64,000 nt of DNA. Source: Heterodera schachtii. Its lineage: Eukaryota > Nematoda > Chromadorea > Rhabditida > Heteroderidae. This document shows, in pieces, positions 35,343 through 47,922 of the stretch. The stretch covers positions 2,479,787-2,543,786 of the forward strand of contig SIJG01000001.1 in NCBI GenBank assembly GCA_023374025.1, given 5' to 3'. Under the pieces are notes generated by a model, which saw nothing but the letters and a program-made list of their open reading frames with translations, did no database searches and was not told where the DNA came from. Numbering within the stretch: the stretch's first letter is position 1; each line of letters begins with the position of its first letter. The translations under genes were made by a program, and so were the position numbers.

Positions 35343-38056
35343 TCAGTACAAAGAGATGCCGACGAGAATGACGCCGACGGAGCCGACAATAATTGCGGCG
35401 GAAAGCCAAGCCAAGCGTCGCCTGCCGCGGATTTCGTTGAACAGAAAAACGTCGACAACGGCACCAATAATGGCAGGCAACTAAAGAAGGAGAGAGAATG
35501 GCAGTGCCAAGGAAAAGATCGCAATTTTGGCACCACTCAAAAAAGCACTGACCCGAACAGTGACCGGAAAACTGATCGGTTGGGAGAGGACGCGGTTGGA
35601 CACGATGAAAAGGGTCATTCCCACGGACCAAAGCAGCCCATAGGCGACCGACGGAAGCACCTGACAAATGAGCACATGCCGATTAGCAGTGAAAAGGCGG
35701 GCACAGAATGACTTTTTTGGGCTTTGCAAAGTCCGAGACGGGCGGCTGACCTTTGACCCCGAGAGTGGACACCGAGAACCCAATACCGTACACTTCAATT
35801 CTTTCAAGACCCCGAGACTCGCGATAAGCCCACAGCTTTTCTCGAGTCGAAACTCGAGATCAAGCCTCTCGAGCATTAATCTCAAAATTAACGCGGCAAT
35901 TTCATCTCACCAGCGAGGAATGGACAAAGGGGCGCCCGCGACGGAACAGCGAATAGAGCACAAAATAAAGGGTGGAGAAAAAGAAGACGGCGCAGAAATG
36001 CGAGAACACAAAGTCGAGCACTGAAGCAAATTCATAGCAAAAAAAAAAAAAAATTTGTTTTGAGAAGATTTAAAAGTATTCAAAAGCTAAAATCGGAAAA
36101 AGTTTTTTGAAAATAATTATCTGTGATGGAAATGATCATTAGAGACCGGAAATTTCAAATTTGCGGATCCCGTTGCGGGATTGGAACTAAAAATAATTTT
36201 GTGACGGAATCCCGCGTCGGATTTATCCCGCAAATCTCGCATTTCAGATTTGTGGGATCCCTCGCGGGAATTGTGGGATTTTTAAACTTTGAAAAACTTT
36301 TGAATTAAATAAAAAAAACCATCAAAAATTAAATATTACTAATTTTGTAACGCTTTTTATTAAAATAAGGTAAAAAGGAGGAATATAAGGATAAAATCCT
36401 AAATATATTTAATATAATTTTTCCTGGAAAAAATCTTTATTTTTTCCATTTAATTTTTCGTCGCGCCTCCTTCAAAAAATTTGAATGGAGGGCGAAGCCA
36501 GCCGGTGGTTCCTATAGGCGCCGCCAGGAAAATGCTAGGCGCTGTCGGGAATTAAAAAAGAGAGCCAAAAATACGGGATTGCGGACTGGGCTCTCAAAAT
36601 CCCGCAAGGTATCACGTCCCGCGCCAGTCTCTAATGATCATAAAACGTACTTAAAAAATAGTACTGTAATTCCAATTTTTTGGCATTTTTTATTGGCTCT
36701 TTTCAATTTCCTCCAAATTTTACCATTTTCGGATGCGTTTTGGTCATTGTCCTGCACATAAACAATCGGTGTTAGCATAAGTCCGTGGAAAAAGCCCAAA
36801 CAAACGGCGAGCAAAACAAAACTGACAAATGAAGAAGCAGTGAAAAACGCCAAGAAATTCAAAAAATGCACAATTCTTACAACACTTTTCGGCTTTTCCC
36901 CGTGAAAAAGCTCTGCCCTTTTTGGGGTTGGCAATTTGCCAATTTTTCTTCCGTCCCAACGGTCGTTGCCGTCCTCCGTCCGTCGCTGTGCCCTTCCGCC
37001 GTCGTTGAACAATTTTCATTTCTGCTGCTCACACTCCCATACGGTGGATCTCTGCAATTACAATGTTTTGTTGTGCAATTTCGCGATGAAAAGAGCGTGC
37101 GGGGGGGGGGGGGGGGTAATTAGTGGCTTTGAATTGCGGCATTTTATTGATTGCCCTCCTCCGATTAATTTGAATGGCATGTCACACCGATGGATTGCCC
37201 ACCCCGTTGGCCTTGTACACCCATCGTCGCGCAACGGCACAGAAGTATTTCGCCGATCATTTTGAATGGCACGCTCTGTAGCTGCTTCATCGTCGCCATC
37301 TCCAAGGCCATTATTCGCTGCCGATTTTTCCTTTTGCTGGTCACTGTTGTAAACGAAGACGAACATCACTCCACTGATCAGAGTGATCAGAACGCCCAAA
37401 TAATTGATCAGCGGACTTTGGATGTGCTGCGGTTTGGTGCCGAACAGACCGAATTTGGCCACGGACCATCCGACGATTATCTGGGAAATGATTTATAAAA
37501 ATTGTAAAGCAAGAAAATGGGAAAAGTTTTATTATTTCAGAGCAAAAAATTAATTAGATGAGATCATTATGAATTAATTGCTTAGGGGCGGGAAGAAGTT
37601 GACCTGAACTGAGCCCCACGTAAGCATCCCAAGACCAATGCCCATTTCGGAGACAATTGGCACAGAAGCAACATTTCCTTAAGGGACGATTAAAACCAAT
37701 TCAAATATTAAAGGTTAATTTGATTTTATAGGATAATTAAAACCCAATCAATTATTAAATGCTTTAAATTAACCAGTGGCGTAAAGAAAACCGCCAATGG
37801 CAGCGATCAGATTGAACGGGGGAAGGCCTCGGGCGATGTTTATGATCAGTCCGGCCATAAAAACGACGGCGCATTGGACCCATTGGACGAAAAGCCCTTG
37901 GGGAAGGAAAAGCCCAATTTGAAATTATTATTTCAGTTTGAGACCATCTTTGGTGTCGCAACGTTTCAATGGCACAAAGAGAAAGCCGAAGGAAAGGCAC
38001 GAGACGAAAAGGGACAAATAGCCAATTAGCAAATCGGTGCCCGAGGCATTGTCCAT
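35343..38056 (-). CDS. TMEM144-like membrane transporter, copy B
   Basis: Tandem paralogue of copy A in the same orientation. Corresponding exons: 37,945-38,056 (start), the exon with GMLTWGSVQ near 37,605-37,678, the exon with KPQHIQSPLINYLG, a linker ending at 36,881, then 36,724-36,821, 35,911-36,020, 35,559-35,660 and 35,343-35,480. The last three exons and their introns look identical to copy A, while the central cytoplasmic loop differs completely (SDQQKEKSAANN here, NQDEAHGENGNG in A). The intron at 36,021-36,723 carries a hAT MITE absent from copy A. Loop exon boundaries are unresolved. Confidence 0.82.
36140..36633. mobile_element. 494-bp hAT-type MITE in TMEM144 copy B intron
   Basis: The ends tagagaccgg and ccagtctcta are imperfect inverted repeats. 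The flanking target duplication atgatcat (36,132-36,139 and 36,634-36,641) is a perfect 8-mer. Subterminal cccgc/gcggga repeats and a cctataggcgccgccaggaa core occur inside. Non-coding. It post-dates the gene duplication or was lost from copy A. Confidence 0.88.
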
Positions 38057-40221
38057 TTTATTGTAATTTTCTTATTTTCTTATTTTAAATTTTAAATAAT
38101 TATAATTTAAAATAAAAGAAAAGGTTAAGGTTAAGGTGAACAAACAAAAAAAAAATCAATTTCTTTCTGACAAAGCGCACATCAAAAGAATTTATATTTA
38201 ACAAAGCAATGAGAAAATGGCTTATGTTTTGTTATTTATGAAACAATTTAAATAAATTTTTAAAATTTTATAATATTTAAAGAAAGTAAAAAGTGTCTCT
38301 TTTTTGCCTAAATATTGACACATTTATTATCATTAATTATTTATTCAACACATCCATTTATAATCAATATTCTTACGAACAAAATGAGAATCAATTTGTG
38401 CATTTTATCAGAAAAGAAAAATTGAAAACAAATAAAATTTTTAATTTTAATTAATTTAATTTTCCATTTGCTCACAAGGGAACATTCCGAGCTGTAAGGA
38501 GGAAAATGCATATTGTCAGTAATCAAACAATTAATAATATTTAATTGGTTATCGATGATTCAATTAACGCAGTCGATCAATCAAAGCTTCATTTCTCTGT
38601 CAGACTGTGCCCTCGTCCGATTGGCAATTTGTTATTAGGATTTGAACTAATAATGCCTAATTTGTAGTTGATTTTGGAAACATTTAGTGAATTTTTTTGG
38701 AAATTTAGGTGAAAGAGACCTTGGAGTAGCAATAATTTAATTTTCTTAAAATACTATTTTACCTGTAAAAAATTCGGCTGATTTGTGATAGAAATAATTT
38801 ATAATTTATTTATGCGCATTTTTCCCACCCATTTCTTTTAATTGATCATTTTTAAAATGCCTTCAATAATTCATATTTTTTGTACGAAATTTTGTGAAAC
38901 CAAACCGCCAAAATACGCCCATTTCAGTGCCATAAAACCCAAAAAGGCAATGAGAATTGAAAGTGATTGGCTGATTTGTGATTTGTGTTGGTTTAATTGG
39001 GAGTTGAGAGAGTTTCTTGCGGTAAAACGGTACATAAATAGGCACTAATTAGTAATTACACCGTCCAAAAATTGTCATTGCGAACTTCGTAAATGATTTT
39101 TCACATTTTCAATTCCCTCCCCGTTCAATATGTACACACAAATCAATTCATGCAGAAACAACCAACCAACCAACAGTTGCCCCAAAAAGGAGATGTGAAT
39201 TTTTAAATTTTCCAATTTTATGGGCCAACGATTCGTTCTTTCGTTCTTTCGGTTGGACGGACGGACGGACCAAATTTAAAGTTGATCAGAGCGGAGGGAG
39301 AAGAACAAATAGTAACCCGATTTAGCAGTCAGCAAATGCTCTGTGCTGATCAGCAGCAGCGGAGAGTGAGTGAGTGATCAAAAGTTGCAAAAATCACCCC
39401 CCCCCCCCTTTTTAATTGCAAATGCATCCCTTCCCCCCCCCCCCTCCATTTTCCCCTATTTTCCCGTCTTTTCGCATTTCTTTCGTCGATCATTTTGTTC
39501 ACTGGTCAATTTCTTTCCAATTTCCTTTTTTTTTTGCAAATTTATAAAGCACAACCACAAAAAGCAGCCGCCTTTGCATCTTTTCATTCAGTCACCGATT
39601 TTGGATGCATTTGCTTTGCTTTGCTTTCATATCCCTCCCCCGCCCCTTTTGAATTGGGCTGATTCCCCCCCCCCCCCCTCCCTTCCCCCCCCCCCCCCCT
39701 TTTATATGCTCCTCCGAATTTTCAAGTTCGCCCACTCTCTCTCACCGATGGTGCTGTCGTGTTGCTGCTGGAGGATGAACAGGTTTTGCGCACTCTCCTC
39801 CAATCCCAACACTTCGGCTGCGCAATGATCCCCCTTCCCATTGATTTGCATTTTCCCTGTCTTTTTCGGTAATTAATTGATTAATTGCCCTTGGGTTGGC
39901 ATTGTGTGTTTTGGCGGTACCCTGCAGCACTTTCATCGACAAATGTTTTGTGCGACTCAAACCAATTTGACCAAATCAATGCGCACCCGCCTAAGAATGA
40001 ATGATTCTTTTCTTTTGCGCGAGACTCAATCGATTTGAGCATAAAATTAACGCCGATTATTTGTGGTTGATCACAGTTATTCATTTATTCTGTTATCCTT
40101 TGATTTTGGGTGCTTTTTTCGTTTAAAATGTTTTAAAATTTGATTTGAATTGCCCCTTTTACAAAAGTTAATTTGTAAGCGAAGGCGATTTGTCCGGTCG
40201 CTTTGTTGGCATTTTGCCCAA
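38057..40221. other. Intergenic spacer with C tracts and microsatellites
   Basis: Divergent spacer between TMEM144 copy B and protein kinase D. It contains AT-rich DNA, a cgttctttcgttctttcgg / ggacggacggacgg microsatellite at about 39,232-39,270, and several C runs of 9-14 bp at 39,396-39,445 and 39,665-39,700. Open frames here are low-complexity. No gene recognised. Confidence 0.6.
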
Positions 40222-43200
40222 ATGCTTCCCAATTCGATGTTCCCGGCACAACCGAATCCCCAGCAGGCGCAAATGGCGGCCAAAAACGGTGGGGGCGGCA
40301 GTTTTCTGCTAAACAGTGCAGAGTTTTGGCCCACTGCGTTGGCCAACAACCACACCAATCAGAATTTGATAATTGCGCCGCTCCAACAGAACGCCAACGA
40401 AAACAATGGCGGAGCCAACAGCAATGATAACAATTGCAGCAACAGCACCATCAACAACAACAACAATTCGAGCAGTAATGCTTTTCAGCAGCAGCATTTC
40501 CCCGACAAATTTTGGGTGCAGCGAATTGAACAATCAATCGATAAAAAGGGGAAAGGGACAGTGATTGATCAATATGCTAATTCAAAGGGTCTATGATCAA
40601 TCAATAAGATATTGGAAGGTGGACCGTGACCAACACTAAAGGAACTGATTGATCAATAGGGCATTTGGAAAAAGACTGAGATCACTGATTCAAATGGGCA
40701 CTGAGACTTGATCAATCAATAAAAGGGAGATGGCTGTGATCAATCAATATGAATGATTGCCCAATCTGTCTAACGTCGTATAATATCAGTCGATGATCGA
40801 CTGAAAAATATCTAACAATTGAAGAAGTGATCAGTCCAAATCCTCTTTTCATTAAGGAACAACAACAGCAGCAGCAACAGCAAGTGATCACAATCGCACT
40901 TCAGTATGGACCAATGAAAGAGTTGGTAATCGTCGAGAGGACAGCTGATATGGGCGCCTTTGAGCTGTTCAGGTCGAACGAGCGACGCTAATAGGGTAAT
41001 TAAACAAAATCACTTTTCAGACAAAAAGCGCGACAAATGGTCGAAAAACAGTTGCAACTCGAGTCGTCCATTTCGTCGAACGGCGGCCATCCGACGGGCA
41101 CTTCCGCGCAGGTCCCAGCCAGCGAGGTGCAGCTGTTTCTGCACGACTACAAAAGCTTCAACATGCTGACCTGCCTAACATCGTTGGCACAATTGGTCGG
41201 TAAATGGCCGAAAACGGCACAATTATCAGAAATTTGAGAAATTTATTTGTTTAGGACAACGGAAGTGTGGTGGAAATCATTCGGATTGATCGGAGCGAAA
41301 AGCCGACCAAACCGCACTTGCTGCAGGTGAACACTTTCGTAACACCGACCTTTTGCGACTATTGCGGCGAGATGCTGATCGGGCTGGTCAAGCAGGGAGT
41401 GCAATGTCGACTGTGCAAGTGCGTCAGGGGTTAACAGTGCCGAACCTTTTCAATTGATCGGATTTATCTCCCGATCAGTTTTAGCATTTTCAGCAGAAAT
41501 TTAATCGGCTGTAAAATAAAGATTACAGTAATATTCAATCGCGCTTGAGATCTTCACCACTTTTGACCAGCTGCTGAATTTTCACAGGTGCAACTTTCAC
41601 AAAAAGTGCGCGTTAGCCCCGCGCAACAATTGTGCCAAGTCGGAGACTGTGCCGACCACCTTTTTGGCCGGCGCCGGACAGTTTCCCGTGCCGAGCATTG
41701 TGGGAAGTAAGCGATTCATTGAACATTAAGAAATGCAATTTATTTAAACAAATTATCGGAATCCCTTTTAAGGTACGACTGAGTCGCAACAGCTCCACTC
41801 CCATCAGCAGCAGAAGCAGCAGCCGTACTTTCAACTGCCGCACTCTCTGTGGCCACACAATTACAGAACGCCAACGGTGTGCAAAGTGTGCGACAAACTG
41901 TTGATGGGCGTGTTCAAGCAAGGCTTACGCTGCAAGGATTGCCGAGTATGCGCTTAAAATTTTGTGGATTAAATGAAATCAGATAAGAAAGTTTTGGATT
42001 TTGCAATGAAAATCCGAGGCTTTCGGCTTGATTTAATTTGAAAAAACCCTTCTCAATTTCAATCAAAGAATGTCACAATTTTTCCATATTATCAATTAAC
42101 AGGTGAATGTGCACAAAAAGTGTGTCCATTTGTTGCTGCCAAACTGTCAAATGAATGCCGAAAATCCGTTGACATTTTCCACTGATCAGCCGAATTTGCC
42201 AATGGGCGGCACTGATCAGAGCGCGTCATTTGGCGTCTTCCAGCAGGACAATGGCGGGGCAACGGAACACAAAAGGCACAGCCAACAGCAGGCAATGGAA
42301 GTGGCCAACCCGTCGTTGGACGCGATGATCCCATTGGCCAGGTTGCCAGGTGAGAAAGGGGCAACAGTAAGCAGCAAAAGGAAGGGATGGCATTTACGGG
42401 GTTTTGTGGAAATTACGGTACCAATGCAATGCCTACCGTACCCTCTCCACCCTTTCCAGGGTCCGCGTCTTCACGTTCGGTGCGGCACGCCGCTGCTGGC
42501 CAACCGTTGTGCGAAGGATGGCTGATCCATTTTCTGCTGCAAGAAAAGGAGCGACGGCGTCTCCGGCACTATTGGGTGTTGGCCAACGGAGTGATCAGTT
42601 TGTACAACGAATACAACGACGGTGGGTGTTGGACAAAACTCTGATCGCAGTTTTGACCGACCCGCCTGGGAGAATTGTCGACGAATCAATTGTTACCAAA
42701 TATGGATTTATCCTTTTTCTAATTGGGTGGCACCAAACAAAAGCATTGACTGATCAGTCGATGGCTGCTGATCACTCACTGATCGACGCGTGTCCCCTTT
42801 TTTTCAGGTGTTAACACTTCGCGCGTGTTCCGTCACATTCATTTGGCTGAAATCGTCGCTTTGATTCCCTATGAAGGACTTCCGATTGATTCGAAGTAGG
42901 TCAAACATTACATCAATCACAACGACAAACTGTGCTGGTCAGCATAAATTTCTTCCATTTAAATAATTCCTTTTTTATTCCATAATTTTAAATAATAAAA
43001 ATATTTTCGATTTTTTAATGCCAATTTTTTGGTAATGCCATTTTCGCTTTTTCTATCCGAATTTTGCCATTATTGGTAAATCCCTTTTCCCATCGCATAG
43101 ATTTGCTCCTCATGCATTTGAAATTCGCACTTCCTCGGGCCTGACTTTTTGTGTTGGAGAAAATTTGGGAGCTTTGGTTGGCTCTCTCGGCACAAATACT

Positions 43201-45491
43201 ACGGCACCGCCACCAACGACTTTGTCCTTCACAAAATCGCGCTATTTTGGAGGGGCTGGCGCGACGTCGAGTTGGCAACAATGGTTCCAAGTCAGTTTTG
43301 GCACGATGCCGAACAAAATCGGGATTCCACATGATCTCGACCCATTAAACTTTCGGTATTTTAATTGTTATCCCCCAGGCATTGCAACAATCTTTGCAAC
43401 CGCCGCCACTGAGGACTGATCCGGCAAATGCTGAGCCGGCACTGCAATTTTCCCAAATTTACCAAGTCAACAAGCCTCATTTAAGCACATAATATTCAAT
43501 TTATATTTCCAAATTTTAAAGGTCCACCGGGAAAAAGTGTTGGGCTCAGGCCAATTTGGGACGGTGTACAGCGGAGTGCACCGACAGTCGGGCAGAGAGG
43601 TGGCGGTGAAGGTGGGCAAAAGGGAGGGAGGGGCGGGGGGGGGGGGGACAAGGCCCAATTTGGGAAGAGAAAACTGATCAGAAAACACGAGATCAAAAAA
43701 AGAGACTGAGTCTCGAGATGACAAAAAGCGGACACTGTATGGATTTGCCGATAATTTGATCAGAGACAAACAAAAAACCAGCTGATCAGCCATTGACTGA
43801 TGACAGCAGCAGAGTGATCACTTTCACCACCTTTCCGTTTTGAGGTGATCGCGAAGGATCGCTTCTCCAAAAAGTCTTCGGCCGTGGAGACGCTGAAAAG
43901 CGAAGTTGCCATTCTGCAGGCGGTGGACCACCAGGGCATCATCAAATTGGAGTCCATGTTCGAGACCAAGGACAAGATATTCGTGGTCATGGAGAAGATG
44001 GACGGTGACATGTTGGAGATGATCCTCAGCCAGGCAAAGCAAAAACAAAAAAAAACATCCGAAATTAGGACATTTAAAATATATTTTTAATTTGATTTTT
44101 GCTCCGATTCATTTAAAATAATAATTTAGTTTATACATTTCTACAAATATCTTTATTTTGTGGCATATTTTACCTATTTCCAAATTCATTCTTAGGCCAC
44201 GGGACGGCTGAACGAACGGAGCACCAAATTTTTGATTATGCAAATTCTGAGCGCCCTTCACTATTTGCACTATCGCGGAATCGCCCACTGCGATTTGAAA
44301 CCGGGTAAAATTCGGATAAAATTCTGAGGACAATTGGACGACAGAGTGATCAGAAAAGAGACGAACAGAATTATGAAAAAATCATCTGTGATTTGTTTCT
44401 TTCGATTGATTAATTTGATATTAGGTTTAATTAGGGTTTCTATCCCAAAAATTGGGTTTTAATGCGAATTTATATTTTTTTGAAAATTTCAAATTTTTAT
44501 TAAAAAGTCGAAAACATAATACGTTTCTCCTTGAACAGAAAATGTGCTCCTTTCCGACTTCCATTCCAACTTTCCTCAGACGAAACTGTGCGATTTTGGC
44601 TACGCCCGTTTCATTGGCGAGACGCAATTCCGAAAGACAATTGTCGGCACTCCCGCCTATTTGGCCCCGGAAGTGCTCAAGAAAAAGGGTGAGACAAAAC
44701 ACAATGCCATTGTCTGATCACTGATCAGAACGAAAAGATGATTTGAAATTACCTAAATTCAGGGTATAACAAATCGTTGGACATGTGGTCAGTGGGTGTG
44801 ATCATTTACGTGACACTTTCCGGCACATTTCCTTTCAATGAGTGAGTTGTGCCATTTGGCCCAAACGAAGTGCCAAGTTGAAAAAAAAACATTCCGTCAA
44901 AGGAACGAAGAAATTGCTGAACAAATTCAAAATGCCGAGTTCATGTTCCCAGCGGCGCCTTGGCAAAATGTACAAAACATAAAAAACAATTTTATCATTT
45001 TTTGGTTTCAGATCAGTGCCGATGCTGTGGATTTGATCCAACGACTTCTTCGAGTCCAAGTCAGTTAATTGGCGAAGCCCCGGGGTTTATCAAAAAACCA
45101 ATCCTTTTCAAAATGATTAAATTTTCAACTGTCCTTCGATCAGATCGAAGAACGGCTGACCATCGACGAATGCATTGGCCACCGGTGGCTGAAGGACGCA
45201 CAGACATATTGGGATTTGATCTGTCTGGAGAAACGGCTTGGCCATCGCTATTTGACATCGGAGGCCGAAGATCTGATTTGGGCACCCCAACTGAGTGCCA
45301 TGGGACTCATTCAGACGACGACTACGGCACAACAAAATGTCAACGGATGCGAAGCAATCGAAACGACGGGAAAATGCCAACGGACGGAACAGCGACCGAT
45401 AGAACAGCAGAGGAGTACCATTAGCATGGAGACGGACCCGCAACAACAGCAGGGAGCCACGGCGAACATTGTGGATCTGCTGGGCGGTTAA
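40222..45491 (+). CDS. Protein kinase D, DKF-1-like
   Basis: Diacylglycerol-responsive serine/threonine kinase. Nineteen exons close in frame to 979 aa: 40222-40560, 40857-40972, 41021-41195, 41255-41418, 41588-41706, 41773-41945, 42103-42349, 42460-42621, 42808-42895, 43101-43290, 43379-43465, 43522-43611, 43845-44033, 44196-44304, 44539-44688, 44763-44841, 44903-44969, 45012-45059, 45144-45491. Order: Asn/Gln-rich N-terminus, ubiquitin-like region ([17 protein letters not shown]), two C1 fingers (about 231-280 and 328-378), PH domain (about 460-615), kinase (from about 621: GSGQFG, VAVK, HCDLKPEN, DFG, APE). The activation loop is [11 protein letters not shown]: one Thr (about 783) where PKD1 has paired Ser. 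The intron after exon 13 is GC-AG. Confidence 0.95.
40561..40856 (+). repeat. TGATCA-rich first intron of the PKD gene
   Basis: Six copies of the palindrome TGATCA (about 40,566, 40,593, 40,649, 40,709, 40,736 and 40,828) lie in 296 bp, several extended to tgatcaatcaat. Chance would give well under one. Function unknown. Confidence 0.8.
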
Positions 45492-46426
45492 TGTCGGAAT
45501 TCGTGCCATGGAATCGATGCCATCCGCCGGCGCAGTGTTTTCTCGACCCGCCCAATATTTTTGACTTGGCATTTCCTCCTTCGATCACTTTGGAGTTTTT
45601 TTGAAGCTTTTCTCTTGCGTCGAGAGAACACTGCGCGGCCAAATAATTAATTGCATTCTAAAAAACTTAGGCACACTTTTTACTTTATTAATTATTGTCT
45701 CACTTTTATTGGCCCACGCCCATCCCCACTTTCCCAATTAAAGTGTATTTATTGGTTCGATCAAATTGCCAAATATTCGACAGCATATCATTAAATAGCA
45801 ATTTAATTTTATTTTTATCATTTCAAATGTTTTCTGCTGTGATAAATGTGATAAATGCGTCTTTTAGCACACAAATCATTCATTTTTATTTTAAAAGGTT
45901 AAAATTTAATAATCGGAAGAACCGATGTAATAAATTAGTTTTAATTGCTACTACCTAATTAATTAACTTTTGTGATTTAAAAAAAAGAAAAATTAATTAA
46001 ATTTTCCATTCATTTCTTTTTTCTTTTTGTTTGATAATTGTAATTATTAATTGCTTCTGCTGATGAAATGTGCTCCTTTTCCGAATTTGTTTTGGGATGG
46101 CTTTTGTTCCGCATTTTCTCACTTTTCCCTTTTCCATGTGATTTTTCATCGTCCCATTTTGTCCAAACATTAATTAACACGAGTTAATTCACTCTTTAAC
46201 TCATTCTTTTCAATTTCATTTTCATTTCGATTTCATTCGTTTTGGGGAAGGACCCTTTTTGGAATTGTACAGTCAAAAAAACAAACAAAACAAAGCCAAA
46301 CAACACAAATTGATGATCAAACAAATTGATCAAAATCAATTAGTCGCTTCACCGCCCATTTGAAACATAATTAAACTCCGTTTTCACTTTCATTTTTCCG
46401 TTCTTTATTTATAAAGTCAGCAAAAA
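45492..46426. other. Intergenic between PKD and deaminase genes
   Basis: AT-rich with many taatta words. It should hold the PKD 3' UTR and the deaminase promoter. No gene recognised. Confidence 0.5.
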
Positions 46427-47355
46427 ATGTCAGCTCAAAATGAGTTTATGCGGGCGGCCGTTGAGGAGGGAATTCGAGGCGTACAAAGCGGCGACGGTAA
46501 AACCAAAAAAACAAAGGAAAAGGAAAAGCAATAATTACTGACTGATCAGAGAATTTGAGCGCAAAAAAGTGCAAATAATTTGTGATACGATGAGAAATAA
46601 ATGCAAATCCCGAAATAATTAGTCACCAAACGTAAAAATAATTAATTAATTACTGATTGTCACATTTCATTTGACAGGTGGTCCCTTTGGCGCAGTGATT
46701 GTCAAAAACGGCAAAATAATCGCCCAGGGGCATAACATGGTGCGTTTTCCTTTTGTTTAAAATCCAAATATTTTGCCTCAAAAATCGCAATTGAAGTGCC
46801 GTCCTCCCCTAACCCCCCCCCCCCCCCGTAGGTATTGTTCTCCAACGACCCAACGGCACATGCCGAAGTGGTGGCTCTTCGGGGGGCAAGCAAAGTGTTG
46901 GACAGCTTCGACCTGAGCGGGTGCATACTGTACACGAGCTGCTACCCATGTACTGTAAAAGTGATTACTGTACCCTTTTGGCTAATTTAAATTTAACTTT
47001 CTGTTCCTTCACCCTTTAATTGCTTATCCATTTTCCAAGGTCCCATGTGTTTGGGCGCTGTTTTGTGGTCACGGATTAGCAATGTTTTCTATGCTGCTGC
47101 GCCTACCGATGTTTTTCCCTCTTTTTTTTTATTTTGAATTTTTCGGAATGTTTTAGGCCGCTTCGGTCGGTTTCGATGATCAGAATTTCCACGAATTTGT
47201 CTCTAATCCGAAGGTTAATTATTTTTATTTGCATATTTTGCAATTAAAAAATTCAGAAATACGAAAAACTGATGGCATTGGAACATTTGCCAGTCGAAGG
47301 GCATATGAAAGTGTTCAAAATGTGGGAACAGAGAGACGAGAAGAGAATGTACTGA
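46427..47355 (+). CDS. Guanine deaminase, GuaD-like (cytidine-deaminase fold)
   Basis: Predicted zinc hydrolase that deaminates guanine to xanthine in purine salvage; a related nucleoside substrate is possible. Six exons (46,427-46,496; 46,678-46,739; 46,832-46,949; 47,040-47,110; 47,157-47,213; 47,257-47,355) give 158 aa, close to bacterial GuaD (about 156). Zinc-site motifs are intact: TAHAEV and PCPMC, the second split by an intron after the first base of its first Cys codon. GPFGAVIVK, SNDPTAHAEV, LYTSC and PTDAASVGFDD also match the GuaD pattern. The animal GDA enzyme belongs to the unrelated amidohydrolase fold. A C-run of about 15 bp precedes the exon 3 acceptor. Confidence 0.9.
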
Positions 47356-47922
47356 CAAAGGCCAACCAATTTATTCAATTTACATTTCTCATTTGTTAAT
47401 ACATGTGAATAGTAAATAAATTGCTAATTTAAATCAAATTCAATTTAATGTGAATTTTCCATAAAAATGTTAAATCCCACCCAAAATCAAACATTAAGGC
47501 AAATTTAGAATTCGCTATATCTTCGTTTATTTACAGGACTATGTACAACTAAAATGGAATTTTGAATCCAAATTCTGGTCCACAAAAAAAAAAACAAATT
47601 ATGAAACCGTAATGGAAGGATAGAAATTCATTTTGTATCAAATAAATGTAAAAATAATGGATTTAAACCGTTTTGCAAAATTTTCTTATTTTTGGTCCCA
47701 AAATCTTATTTTTGACCAGCGGTGTCCTTATTTTTGGAAATTTTTGATCGAAGCCATGATACTATCACATACATATAATATATATTTATAAAACAATATA
47801 ATAATTGTGAGGAAACAAAAAGACAAAAATCACAAATAGGCAAATGAATGAATACTGTATAAAAGATCTGTTAAAATTCTTACCTATAATCTAAAAAAGC
47901 ACATGTATTCTTATATCGGAGA
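47356..47922. other. Convergent intergenic spacer
   Basis: It lies between the 3' ends of the deaminase (+) and the YEATS gene (-). AT-rich; nothing else recognised. Confidence 0.5.
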
